This document shows, in pieces, positions 36,383 through 48,566 of a stretch of 64,000 nt of DNA (position 1 is the stretch's first letter; the number at the start of each line of letters is the position of its first letter). The notes beneath the pieces are model-generated. The model had not been told where the DNA came from and ran no database searches. It worked only from the letters and a program-made list of their open reading frames with translations. Source of the stretch: Helopsaltes ochotensis (lineage: Eukaryota; Chordata; Aves; Passeriformes; Locustellidae); assembly GCA_013400155.1 (NCBI GenBank), contig VXBM01000286.1, positions 453,431 to 517,430 on the forward strand, given 5' to 3'. Made by a program: the position numbers and the translations under genes.

Positions 36383-39300
36383 GAGAGAAAATTCTGTGTT
36401 AGGTTTTTCACATTACAGTTTTGTCTTGTATGTTTGGTTAGAAAAATATGGCTGGTCTGCTTCCCTCTCTTGTCAAAAGCCTCAGAATTGGCTGGGGTTT
36501 AGCATTGCCAAATCTGAAGATTAGAGAAGATCTTCTGAAGGCAAAAATAGTGGACAAGGCCTGGAGCCTGTTACTGTTTTGAGCACTAGATGAAAGCAAA
36601 TGGCATTGTTGTAATTAGATTGGGAGACTGTATTATACTTTATTAAATATCAGTCAGCTATGAATGCTATTTTGGGATGTTTGGAAATCCCCAAGGGACT
36701 AGATCATGGCATGGATCAGAGAAACTGGAGTTGTATCTTTTGTGTTCATGGCTTACAGTTTGGAATTTGTTTTAATAAACATTTTTTGCACTTTGGCTTC
36801 TCCTAAGTGCAGAAAATTTTGGATGATAAGTTTGAAGAATGCTGGAAGCTTGGTAATCTTTTTCATGCTTAGATACAGGAATAAATCTGTAAGAATTCAT
36901 AAAGAAAAAGGAATGTAATACCTTAGAAGTAGCAGGTTAAACATATGTTCCTTGGTTCATACCATGGCATGACTGTACTGTATATAACCTTTCAAATCAG
37001 AGGTAATATTGCTGGGTCATAAATCCTGTTCTTGTGTATTATGTGCATTACTCCAACTTATGTCAATGGAAGACAGAATCTGAACCACTATACCCAACAC
37101 GTGAGAAGGAAAAAGGAATAATGAAATGAAAATAACGTCTCCTCAAGTTGGCTGTAGATCTCTCCATGAACCATTTGTCCCTGAAATTATTTGTATGAGC
37201 TATTATGGTGTTTTGTGGATTACAAAACCACTAAAGAAGGAGACCTAAATAGTTAAAAGTGGTGATTCTGAGTTCATCTGCCCAAGTTGACATGTGGATT
37301 TGTTTCTCATCTGTAGAAGAATCCACAGAAATCTATGTATTGGAGGAAATCACTGCAGAAGTTCCTGCTGGACAACTATCAGTCAAACCAGTCTGAATCA
37401 GGGATTCCCTCCAATTCTTGAGGGCTGGTTAACAAGACAGCCTCCTCAACTCAGTCCTTCTCAAGTTTGATCTCCCAAGCTGAGTATCAGGTTGTACCTG
37501 TGAGCCAGGTTCTGTCTGTGCTCCAGTGAAATTGCAGTCCAGGTTTCATTGCTTTCTCTTGGCAGAACCAATGTCTGTTGTAACTACAGCTGGTTTTATA
37601 CTGAAGCCACTGTATTTGCAGCTCACACTTGAGCCTGAGAAAAACTGGATCAAATACTTCATTATGCACATATATATTGGTATCAAGCATTGAAATGTTT
37701 TGTAAATATGGATAACAGTGCACTACAAGCAGTGATTAAAATACTTCTGAATCTTTGCCATTTGGGTTTTCATTCACATGCTGAATCTTTCAGCTGGTTT
37801 CCTGCGAGAAAAGAAGTTTAGGAGTATGTAATTGTATTACTTGTCTTAGGCAAACACTCGTCTTAAAATTTAGTGCCTGATCTATCTAAATACAAAAAAA
37901 TCTTTTCAGAATCATTTACTGGGATGTGGATGTGCAAATGGAAAAAACTCTGTAACTTTCTGTATCTCAGCACCTCTCAAGTAATTTCTTCAGGTAATCC
38001 AGCTCTTGAAGCTCTTACATAGCTGGTGTTCACTCTCTGCTACCAGCAGATCAATCCAATAAATGTGAGGTATTTGAGGTCAAGAGAAATTAAAAGTGTG
38101 CAATTCAATAGTGCAAGGCAGCGTTGTGCCAGCTTGTTGTGCTCAATTTTCTTATCAGAAACCATGTGAATTATAATAATTAAACTATAAAACCATCGTG
38201 ACAGCTTTGATCCAGTTGCCTAGACAAAACCCAAAGCAAAACATGAACTGAGGGACATCTCAGCTTCTGGGAAAGGAGGTGATCTACCACAGTTGTTCCC
38301 TGAATAGAAACAGACACTTAGCTATAGATTTGGAAAGATTTGAAGCTTGAGGGGTATCGGCTGCTTTACATTTCCGACCCTTGAGACAATTTCATGCTTC
38401 TCTGCCTGAAAGATTCTGGATGCACATCTGAGCGCCGTGTCTGGAAGTTCTGAGGCTCTTTATAACCCTGAGAACCTAGAGAATAAAGGAAGGAAACAAC
38501 ATATATTTCTTTGAATGAAGTGGCTAAACAGCACTCGTGAGTCATGATATGAAAGGAAATAATTTGAATTAGGTGAGATGTGCATGGCAGCGTAACGGAA
38601 AGAGAGTCTCCTCATTTTCATCAGCTAATAATCAAAACATTTTGACACAACTTCCAAAGGAAGCCAAAAATATGGAAACAATTATTTAGAGAAGAATATA
38701 GCAAAATGATGTATACGCTTGTGTTTTGCATCTTAAGGTAAACTGTACTTTTTCTATTTCCAGATGGATATCCCAGACAAATATAGAAAGATAAAAGAAA
38801 GCAAGACCTCTGAGTGCTGTAAACAATCTCATATGTAGAAATATATATATATTTAGTTACATACCTAAGTTGCCATGTTAATTCCAGTGCTTAACAATTG
38901 TGTTGTGCAGTTGAAGAGCAGAGGAAATGTTCTTGTCACTTACATGAAGAAGCTTTTTTCAAAGTCAAAAAGCGCATGACTACTTTGATGTAATATTTGG
39001 CAACCATTTTGACCTTGTTCTTTCTGCTAGAGTTTCAATGTCAATGGCAACATTGTGCAAATAACAGATTTTAAATATGCATTAGTTTTTTATTCAAAGC
39101 AGTTTCACTTGCCAAGTCTGAGGTTTAAAACAATCCCAGACATAATTTTTTATCTGGGTGAAGAGAAAGCTTCTTAAACTATATTGTGATCTAGTAACTT
39201 ACAAGATTTCAGAATCCTGTTCTGTCATACTTGGCAAATATCTCTCCAGACTCAGACCAAACAAAGGGAACCACCCTGAAAAAACTTTTTCCAAAATTAT

Positions 39301-39859
39301 GTATTAGGATTGGATTTTTATGAATACCTACAGTAACATGAGCTATGTATTATTGCTATTTTCTTATTCATAATTTTCCATAATTTTTACTTGTTCATCA
39401 TTCACTTGTTTGTGAAAACATTTACTAGATGAATATGGACTTTGAATGGAGGAGGACAGATGAATTATGTGTTACTGATGATTCAAAACAATACACTGCA
39501 GACAAAATACCATCAGTGCAAAGATATATTTCATATTCCTCCAAGGAACTGATCACAGTTCTTAAAGTTCAGTTGCTTTCCATATAATATGCTTAGTGAT
39601 TGCTCAGTCCACAATTTTTGTCTTCCTAAGTTGCTTACCATACTAGAAATACTTTTGTGCATGTTAGAGATCTACAATAAAAGGCAAACATCAAGGTACA
39701 GCAACAACCTTGAATTAATATTGTGAATTGTGGGATGTTGTTTTAATGAAGAACAAGGAATCTCTTCATCTTGCAGAATATGAAGTGACCTGACTGCAAA
39801 TGGGACACTGGAAGTGATGTGGCAGTCAAAATACTAGTATGGAAGTAGAAAGCAGCAAG
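36383..39859. other. Unique AT-rich non-coding DNA, no gene recognised
   Basis: No repeat family or exon was recognised. A 16-base AT palindrome (AAATATATATATATTT) lies at 38839-38854. The block 38350-38610 holds about eight CpGs in an otherwise CpG-poor area and could be a conserved regulatory element; this cannot be tested without alignment. Confidence 0.5.
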
Positions 39860-40340
39860 AGTCTAACAGGAGATCATATGAACATGTAAAAATGCAATCA
39901 GAAATTATAAAGGATGATAAAATATAGAGAGAAGGTACACAATGGGTAGCAAGAAGGTGTTGTGCAAACACATTAGGAGGACCCAGACAAGACTGGTCCA
40001 CTGCTCAAAAAGGACAACAAGCTAAAAGTAGATGCCACCAAGATGGCAGAAGAATTAATAAAGTTTTACTTCAGTCTTTACTAAGGATAAGAAAGCTAAC
40101 TTGGTATCAACAGCAAAGGGAGAAGTTTTCAGGTTAGAGAAGGAAGGAAGGAGAAGGAAAAAGCAGAAGATGGCTGGCAATCAAATTAGATTGATTTTCA
40201 AATCATCTGGAAGTGCAAGACTTCCTCTAGGAGCACTCAGGTAGCTCAATGAGAAATGTCAGAATCAACAGTTGGCTCCGAGAGCTTGCACACAAGGGTG
40301 AGTGGGATCCAGAAGACTTCTGAAAGACCATGACAGTTCA
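39860..40340 (+). mobile_element. Ancient CR1/L3-like LINE remnant (ORF2 linker upstream of RT)
   Basis: Broken plus-strand frames resemble the part of CR1 ORF2 between the endonuclease and the reverse transcriptase. At 39999-40012 GTCCACTGCTCAAA recalls the 'gPLL' phrase. Near 40055-40082 the frame reads SFTSVFTKD, matching the family motif FASVFT. Near 40190-40230 TTTTCAAATCATCTGGAAGT and ACTCAGGTAGCTCA echo the older CR1 consensus. Near 40290-40330 'EWDPEDF' echoes 'geVPedW'. Stops and frameshifts are frequent. The element is one of the older CR1/L3-like lineages and is truncated at both ends. Confidence 0.65.
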
Positions 40341-41089
40341 TAAACTCGTGAGTTGCTGCTGACTTCTCTGCTTTATTCCCAGCTGGAAAGGGCATTCTGA
40401 CATCTCTCAGGGCTCTTTTTTTTTAGAAAGCTTTCCCCCTCTTTTGCAAATAAAAGTGGGTTTTGGCTTCCAGCCAGTCCTTCTTAACTGTCTCTGGAAT
40501 AACCCAGTTGCACTTGCCCAGTTGAGCTTGATGGGAGTCAACTGCACCTCATTATCTCTGCTCAGAAAAATCCATCTAATTCTAGGCCATTGTTTGTCTT
40601 GGCAGAGGGTGTTTTTTATTAAGAGCAAGGGCATGACAGCACCGATCCTGAAGACACCAACCCTCGTGTACAGTCAGTCATATTTCACAAGGTGCCGAAG
40701 AAAATAATTACAGTTTACATGAAATGATGGGTAGAGAGCATGCAGATTTGCTTCCCAAGAACTATGTTATTTGGCTATTTCCCTGCAATAAACACTACAT
40801 TTATGTGTGAAAACAATATGTAGGATAAAAAACATAATAATGGTTTGTTTTGCTTTGTTTGTACAAAGCAGGATCCCACTTAATTTTTTCCTCCTGATAC
40901 TCCAGGAATGCCCTGTGCATATATTAATTGAGAGGAGTATTTTTTGCTGTTTGTCACTTCTTCAGTGTATCCTGATAACTTAGAGTTACAGTAGATGTGT
41001 AAGATATGTTTCTTAATATCATCCTGACTTCTGGTTTCCTAGAACCTGCTGTTCACCTGCTTATGCTGGAGTCGAGCTGTATTTTTTCA
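40341..41089. other. Unique non-coding DNA, no gene recognised
   Basis: ORFs overlap on both strands at 40407-40707, with no recognised domain. No other structure was seen. Confidence 0.55.
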
Positions 41090-41685
41090 CCTTTCCTGGG
41101 GTGCATTAGGAAGAGCACTGTCAGCAGGCAGAGGGAGGTGATCCTGCCCCTCTGCTCAGTCCTGGTGAGGGCACATCTGGAGTGCTGTGTCCAGTTCAGG
41201 GCTCCCCAGTACAAGGGAGACACTGAGCTCCTGGAGCAGGTCCAGTGGAGGGCAAAGAAGATAATGAGGGGACTTGGAGCATCTCTCTTAGGAGGAAAGG
41301 CTGAGGGAGCTGGGGCTGCTCAGCCTTGAGAAGAGGTGACAGAGAGGAAACCTCACCAACGTCTGCAGTATTTGCAGGGAGGTGCCAAGGGCATGGGCCA
41401 GGCTCTGCTGGGTGGTGCAGGGCAATAGGACGAGAGGCAGTGGGCAAAAACCAATGCACAGGAAGTTCCACCTGAACACAAGGAAGAGCAGCTTTCCTGT
41501 GTAAGTGACTGAGTGCTGGAAGAGACTGTCCAGAGAGGATGTGGAGTCTCCCCAACTGGAGATATCCCAGAACTGTCTGGACACAATTCTGTGCCATGTG
41601 CTCCAGTATGACCCTGCTTGAGCAGGGAGGTTGGATCGGATGACCCGTTGTGGTCCCCTCCAACCTGACCCATTCTGTGATGGTG
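41090..41685 (+). mobile_element. CR1 LINE, 5'-truncated 3' end (second subfamily type)
   Basis: The unit holds the CR1 ORF2 C-terminal region and 3' UTR: CTGGGGTGCATTAGGAAGAG, GAGGTGATCCTGCCCCTCTG, GGCACATCTGGAGTGCTGTG, GAGAAGAGGTGACAGAGAGG, and GGATGACCCGTTGTGGTCCC. It ends with CCATTCTGTGATGGTG, a CR1 octamer-type end. About 595 bp remain. Internal phrases differ from the copy at 6075-6651, so it belongs to a different CR1 subfamily. The 155-codon minus-strand ORF (41196-41663) and its neighbours are shadows of this element. Confidence 0.93.
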
Positions 41686-43305
41686 TTTTTGATACAACAC
41701 CTAATTAATATCTTTTATCAGTGCAAAAAATGACCAGTATGGTTGACAAGCATCTGCAGTTACACTTAAGTAACTTGAAGCATGTGCATAAACTGTAAAA
41801 CTCATCACTGCGTATTTACAAAATTAACAATTCAGGAGAGGATCATTTGCAATGGATAGTGATATGACATAGAGGAAAAAATATATGTTGTGCTTTGGGG
41901 CACAAGGCAGGCACTGGCTGGTGGCTGGCTCTTCTATGGATGGCTTGGATCTGGCTTGATTTAATTTCTGGTAAGAGGTTTTAGGGATAAAACTGCATTT
42001 GTGATAAAACTAAGCCCTGCTTTCACTCGTGTAAGCTGTTTCTGCAGCATAGCTGTGCCAGAGAATGGCTTGGAAAAGAAGAGATATCCCTAACGAGCTC
42101 AACACAGTAGTGCAGAATGATGGAAGAAGCTTTGTCCTATAGAGAGCAGAACTGAGAAAGAGTGAAATAGACCCTTGTATTTTATCATGTTCCTTCAGTA
42201 TGATGAATGTTCTGCTTTTTACTTTGTGCATCTGTTTAAAATGTTCTCTGGACTCTGATATATGAGGGCATGTTTCAATCCAGACAAACATCAACACCAT
42301 CTTTAAATGAAAAATTCTACAGGCAATCATTGCCCTGATGGTCAAACCACACACAGTTTTCCTGTTTCTTTTTTGTCCTTTTCCTTCTTGACGTTTTAAA
42401 GAATTATTTTCCTAAGTATATGTTTGGAGTTACCTGCTTGTTGAAATTTTTCCTTCCCTGCTTGTTCTGCCTGATGACAGTCCATTAAACTATCCTTCTA
42501 TTACCTTCCACGTGGAGATGGTTGCTGTGGAGCAATTGCTATAGCTGAAATGGGGAAGAGGTGGTGGAATTAGTGTAGCCTTAATATTGTGAGGAGAAAA
42601 AAGGGAGAGAAGGTAAGGAAAGTGCCATTACAACAGTATTTCCTGTCTATTTTTACAGAGTTTTTAACACACACTCTTTTAAAGGCTGATATATAGATTG
42701 ATTTTAGGGTTTTTTTACTTATTCTTAATAGTTTAAACTAAACATATAGAAATTGCTTCTAGCTGTGTGTCATTAATCAAGTTTCTGCATCCTGTATACA
42801 AAAAAATCTCTCCAACCTACTTTAGAGTAAACAAAATAGAAATATTTAGTATTCCTATTTATCACATTTTGGTAATGTGCTTTGACAATGTGACTGCGTT
42901 TTACTTATAATTCCTTGAATAGATGATCTGTTTTACTTTTTGATTATGTTGATTCTCTAGCTCAGAATAAATTAGCTCTGAGGTGGTACTACCTGATTTA
43001 GCCTCCATCAAACAGGTTTAATGTGTATTTTTCTCACATGCCTTGCTTGAAGATGCGTGCAGAATTAAAGCCTCAGTCCATGTGTCCTTTTTCAATGTAT
43101 TTTGTTTGCTGTGGTAGCATGTTCTGTCTGTGGTAATCAGCTCTGGAGCAGGAATTTTAAGTATCTAGTGTTTGTTCTGCCTGAGTAATCCAATACTTAA
43201 CAAATGGATTTTAATAGCTTGCTTTTTGATACTGGCTATATTATGCCTCTGAGTATTTTGAATATATGTATGCTGTGAGTCTATTGCTGGTAAGCTTTGT
43301 GCAAA
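41686..43305. other. Unique AT-rich non-coding DNA, no gene recognised
   Basis: A 114-codon minus-strand ORF at 42010-42354 has no recognised domain. No repeat family was recognised. Confidence 0.55.
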
Positions 43306-43458
43306 CCAGGATGCTTTTAATATCTTCATTAATGATATAAATGGGAGGGAGTGAGAGCATCCTGAGCAATTGGGTCTGGTGGAAGGTGTTCCTACCCACA
43401 GCAGGGAGGGTTTAAGGTCCTGTTCAACCCGAACTACTCCATGATTCTATGATTATTT
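43306..43458 (+). mobile_element. Internally deleted CR1 LINE fragment
   Basis: At 43314-43345 the codons read LFNIFINDING, the reverse-transcriptase phrase that follows the GxxLGPxLF motif in CR1 ORF2. Immediately after, from about 43358, the sequence is the CR1 3' end: CTGAGCAATTGGGTCTGGTG, GAAGGTGTTCCTACCCACAG, TTTAAGGTCCTGTTCAACCC and a closing ATGATTCTATGATT. The segment that normally separates these parts is missing, so the copy lost more than 1 kb either during insertion or later. Confidence 0.75.
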
Positions 43459-46400
43459 GAGTCAAGTATTAGCAAGAAGTTTCTCATAATTCAGTGAAGT
43501 GAGTCTGGGTGTGGGAAGGAATAGGTGAAAAAAGTCAGTGAAGTTAAGTAAAGCACATGTTTAGCCAGGGTATATTTAATCACCGCTGAAGTTGCTGCAG
43601 GATTTTTGGCCACCATGTACCTAAACTGCACTCCAGTAACTGAACCTGGGTTGTTTGATGGCTTCTTTGTTCTGATGGTTAAAGTTCTTGTTTAAAATGA
43701 TCTATTTCTTTTGTAGCTTGATTTAAAGGTTGACTTGGGCTCCAGAATTAGTCCCATGTGTTTTGAAATGTGAGCCTGAAAGCTGGTTGAAAGCCCATGT
43801 AAATCTGGTACCAGGTTGCTCACCTTTGACAAGGAGAGGCCACAGAGTGCAGTAAACAGTGCTGAAATGTGGCTGCATGTGACAGGAGTCACTGTACTGT
43901 AATCCTAAGTTATGAGACTCAGTGACAAATAATGTGGCCTACACTGAGTGTGCCTAATCTAATTGTGTTCCCCAAAATGGCTCTTTAAACTTACAACTTC
44001 ACTGTTGATAAATAATATAGACATTCTTAATCTAAGCAGAGGCAAATCCATGCTGTATGATATGTTATATTACACATAGCTCTTTTACTGCTGCTGTTAA
44101 TGTTGCCCAATAAGTATTTATAGGGCAGTGTAATAATGGGAAACATTTTTCATTAGTCTAAATGCTTGCTTTTTAAACAATCAGTGTTCTAGTCCTTTAT
44201 GTTTTAGCCTCCCTTTTTCTGGTGGTTAGTAGGCTCTAGCCACCTAAATGGAATTGTCTGTTTACTTTAGGATAAGCTTATGCTACACTGGTAGGTGTTT
44301 TTCTTGTCATTAGAACATGAGTACTTAGGGGTTTTATCTGATGTATATAATAGAAGTATTGGTGTTAGTAGTAGTAGCTTTTAATTATGAGCACTTCTTG
44401 TATTATTGATATATAAGAAGTAATTGAGGTAACTGTTCAGTGCAAATTAAGAAGAAAGTTAAAGTAAGAAGAAAATAAAGAACAACAACACTTCCTTTTG
44501 TTGTAAGGCCTATGACTTTATTCTTCGGGATAGAGTGAAAGGGTGTCACAGCAGCCTGAGTTCTCTCATTTAACTGAGCAATTCAATGCCAGTGACAAGA
44601 TTCAGAGAGTAACATGAAGATCCCTGGAGATTACTGGAGGACAGGTGATGGTGTGAAATTTCTCTGTAAAAGAATATTAGCTTTTTAGAGACAAGCTCAA
44701 AGCCTTGTTCTTTTTGACGCCTCTTCTTCCTAGGAAATGTATAATGGTTTTGATTTGTATTTATCCAGTGGAAAAAGTAATCATGAAAACAGCATAGTAG
44801 AGGGGGTTGAATGTTCAGTGAGTGACTGGATTTTTACTTTCCTCATCTATGTGAAATCTGAGCAGAGAAAAATCCATCTTGGTCCTGTTTCTAGAAAGAA
44901 TAATATTGAAACACTCTTTTTTGTCTTTCAAACATGCATACAGTGAAATGGAAATCCCTCTGGTTTTCTAGACAGGGGGTAGAGAAGTGGCATTTCCTGG
45001 ATCAGGATTATTAATACTCACAAGTACTTGTAACAATTGTGATAAACAGAAAAGATATGATAAATATGATTCTGAAGAACACTGCTGTAAAGGTCAACTT
45101 GCAACCCATCTGTCACAGAATCACATTTTAAGTGCCAACAAATACTCTTTCCTTCAGTTAATAGATCTTAAATTTCTTTGGTTTGGGTTTTGTTTTGTTA
45201 GGTTTTTCTTTTGCATCACTTTAAAGCTGAGTCCATGTCTTCTCAACCAGAGGTCATCTGGGGACACCTGTGTTTTTGACCACATTTGAGGAAAAAGTCC
45301 AGATATATAACAAAGCAGACAGACTTTTTCCAAAATGGGAACAAAAGAAACAGGTTCCCTCTGTGTAGTTCTTCAAGGGTGAAATTTACCCTGACCTGAG
45401 GTCTTAGTGGGATTTTAGTGCTGTCTGATCCTTGAACTAATATGCTAGAGAGGTGAAGGGGAGGTTTTGGTATTGTTCCTGTTTCCTGCACAAAATGAAA
45501 ACAAAGCAAGCAATGTGTTATAATTATTGTAAATGCCCAGAGGATACTATGTCTTTGAAAAGGCCAAAATGAAGATGCCCTCTGCTGATATCTTTTATAA
45601 TGATTGTCAGGTATTAGTAGATGTAATAGTTTAGCCAGAGAAAACTTCCAAGAAAAAATGGAATAAAAGATATAGCTAGTTGGGAATGGGATGGCTGAGA
45701 TACTTGCTGGGATACGTGTGCCTGTATTAGGCTGTGAAATCGGGATAGAGCCTGGCTGAACTTATTCCATAAGTAAGAAGAGTGGACTGCCCTACTGAAC
45801 TATGATCTGAATAAATCAACCACAGAGGTCTCTGTGTCTATTAAAACCCCACAAGTGCAGTGAACAAATGATTCTCCTAAATATATCATTGTCTCGAATA
45901 CCTTTTTCTTCAAGGTGAAAGCAGAAGAACCAAGTGACTGTCATAAAATAATGAACGGAACTTAAATTCAGAGTGACATAGAAAAACAGAGACTATCGTG
46001 GACCAAAACAGGAGTATTAATAACATGCCAGAAGGAAGTCTATTCTTAGCTCTCTTCTTAAAAAAAAGGACAGAAAGAGGTTCCAGTTCTGACCAACATT
46101 GAAAATAAGATGAGAAATGTGAAATCTGTGGAAACAAGTAATAAACCCGAATGCTGGCTTTAAATTTAGTAATGGGTTAAAGAACTCAAAACAATGAAGT
46201 GCAGTGTGCTTTGTAGCTGCTTATTTTCACTAAGTTGTGTAGGTAAAAGTCTCTGATTTCACTACACTTAATTTTCAAAGACCCCAGAGTCCCCTGTTTA
46301 ATTTAGTGGACTTACAGGTTTTGAATAATATCTCATATAAAATATCACCATGGAGCTTGGCAGGAGATGCAGAAAATGTTCAAAACCAGACGTTATTCTT

Positions 46401-47130
46401 CTGAAATCAATAGTTATACTCACCAACGAATTACATTGCTCAACATAATCTGTTTCTCAACATGGAGGAAATAAGAATCACAAGGATATTTTTTGTTGAT
46501 CTTAATTTAAGAAGTTGGAACCCTAAGGATTTTCATACACAGATGCTGATAAATAAATTAGGGCCTGATCCAAAGACTACTGAGAGGAATAAAAAGACTA
46601 CTATTTTGTTTGACTGTGTGTGGATCAGTTTCTAAACCTCCTTCAGAAGTGAGATTTTTATTGTTGCTTTAAGATTCAGGAAAAAAAATCTGGTTTTATG
46701 TAACCAGCATTTCAGTAGATGTCTGTGTCTTTGGTACATGTATGCATGGAACTGTTATTAATTTGTTGATAGGTATTTCAAAAATTGTGAGTGATGGACC
46801 AGATGCAACTTTGTTAAAAAACAGAAGTCTGTTGTGTCAGATATTTTTATTGGGCCAGGTTTGGTAGTAATGTGGAAATATTTAGCATGTAAGAGAAATA
46901 TTTGATGAGCATTATCCTGAGTCATAATTCAAGTTCCAGTTGTTTTCAGTTTATGTGCTGGTAGGAGTACTAAGTATCTGATAACACAGGGCTCTGGAAG
47001 AGAATTTCAGTCACCAGTGCCTTGAGTTTTAAGATGGAGTTGGAGCAGCACTCCAAAGGCAGTTCTGTGCTGGGTGAAAAGGGGCATCTCCAGGCCCCCT
47101 CAAGTCCCATAGCACTCCAAGCAGAGGAGA
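43459..47130. other. Unique AT-rich non-coding DNA, no gene recognised
   Basis: No repeat family or exon was recognised. ORFs of 66-100 codons at 43692-43892, 44737-44946, 44987-45289, 45243-45509 and 45910-46137 lack any supporting features. Confidence 0.5.
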
Positions 47131-47669
47131 ATGGAACTCCAAAGGGACAGAACTTGTTGCTCTTGGAAGGCTAAGATTGGATGCATGGACAGAGAACAAG
47201 AGCAGAGAGAGAAGGAGCAGAGGCAGTCATCTGAGACAGGTCTGAGGAAGTGTGTCAGGGAAGTGAGAGAAGCTCACACGTGGAACCAGAGTCTCTCCTG
47301 TAGGTTCTGGTAAGGAGTTCTCAACAGAGGATTGCACCCAAGAGGCCCAACTTGATTTTGGGTATTACAGTGTGGTTCTGCCAAGTGGCAGGAACTGTGC
47401 TCAATCCAGAGTGGCCCTACTTGTGGTTGCCCCAGTCCAAGAGCTTGAAGCCTTTGAAAGTCTCTCCAGCACAGTGGAGACAGGGATTGAATCCAATCTT
47501 CCTTGGGAGGTGGAGGCAGGAAAATATTGCCAACCATTTTGTTTCCAGCTGCAATCCTAACTCCTGCAAATCCTAAGGGTAGACAGGGGCTGTCCACCCT
47601 GGGGTGTCTGGAGCTCCCGTGCAAACCCATATCTGTGTCCCCTCTTGGATGAAACATCAAGAACACAAC
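47131..47669. other. GC-richer flank of the minus-strand gene-like unit
   Basis: Base composition rises here before the unit at 47.7-49.5 kb. A 130-codon minus-strand ORF (47274-47666) begins just beyond the polyadenylation signal at 47693-47698; it has no recognised domain. It may be ordinary unique sequence or the far part of the same duplicated block. Confidence 0.35.
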
Positions 47670-47692
47670 ACAGATGTGGTGAAAATGTGAAC

Positions 47693-47698
47693 TTTATT
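47693..47698 (-). terminator. Polyadenylation signal AATAAA of gene-like unit
   Basis: The minus strand reads TTAATAAAGTTCAC, a canonical AATAAA followed by an AT-rich then GT-rich stretch (ATCTGTGTTGTG about 25-35 bases downstream). That is the usual layout of a vertebrate polyadenylation site. It lies about 870 bases beyond the TM-frame stop at 48567 and would end an mRNA from that unit. Confidence 0.55.
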
Positions 47699-48566
47699 AA
47701 CTTGACTGTTCACAAAAAGTACAACTAGGGAGTGACTAAAAGACTACAGGCTTGAGTATCTTATACATAAAGAACTTCTACTTTTAGAATTGGAACCCTA
47801 AGGGAAAATATAACTTCTTGAGGGATATGGGGCAAGGAATCTTATGACTAAGAATGGGGCTATCTCTAACTCCTAAAATTGGGGATGTTCGCAGTGCCCG
47901 GGCTGGGCACTGGTCACACATCCCCCGCAATGCTCTGCATGCAGAATACCGCACTGGAGCTGGAGAGTCAGCGCTGAGGGGAGATTTGGAGTCTCCTCCT
48001 CCTCCCAATGGCCCCTTTGGCTACTCTACTGGCTCTGGGCCTCTGCTGAGGGCTGCAGGGCAGGCACAGCTGCAGCAGGGCACGGTTGTGCCTGAGGAGC
48101 TGGATCAGCCTGCAGGGGCAGCTGTGTGCCGTGCCCAGCAGCAGCAGGGGCCGAGGGGCTCTGGCACTTCTCCTGCAGGCAAAGCGCAGGGATCCCGATG
48201 GAAGGGGCAGAGCGGGGCCGAGGCCTTTGGGGCTGCCTTTGGCCTCGGAGCCAGAGCCTCGGGCCTGGCCAGGCTGCCCCGGGCAGAGGCTGCAGCAAGC
48301 AGAGCTCTGGCCGGCTCTGCCTGGTGCTGTCCCTGGGGCTCAGCCCCGGGGATTCCCGCCCAGGGATCAGCCCAGCCTCTGGCACAGGCCCTTGGCCAAA
48401 GGGCTGCCAGAGAGGCCCGGCAGCCTCAGGGCCTGCCTAGTCTTGCTCATCCACGGCGGCTCTCAGGCTTCCCCTTACGTCACATTGGTCCAAGGCCTTG
48501 GGGAGTCTCGGCTCCCAACACCTTCCTGCTGGCCCGACCTCCCTCCCTCACTTCTCTCCAGTGTCC
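47699..48566 (-). other. Putative 3' untranslated part of the gene-like unit
   Basis: The minus strand runs from very GC-rich (48566-47880) to AT-rich (47870-47699) before the AATAAA signal. The GC-rich part is open in several frames on both strands, including 238 codons on the plus strand (47854-48570) and 119 codons on the minus strand (48026-48385), which is expected from its composition. The piece at about 48100-48230 recurs at 49258-49340, with shared phrases such as CCAGAGCCCCTC (minus strand). This shows that it belongs to the same duplicated family as the upstream ORF. Confidence 0.4.

Noticed and set aside
41196..41700. Overlapping minus-strand ORFs of 98-155 codons
   Set aside because: All lie antisense to the CR1 at 41090-41685 and are shadows of it.
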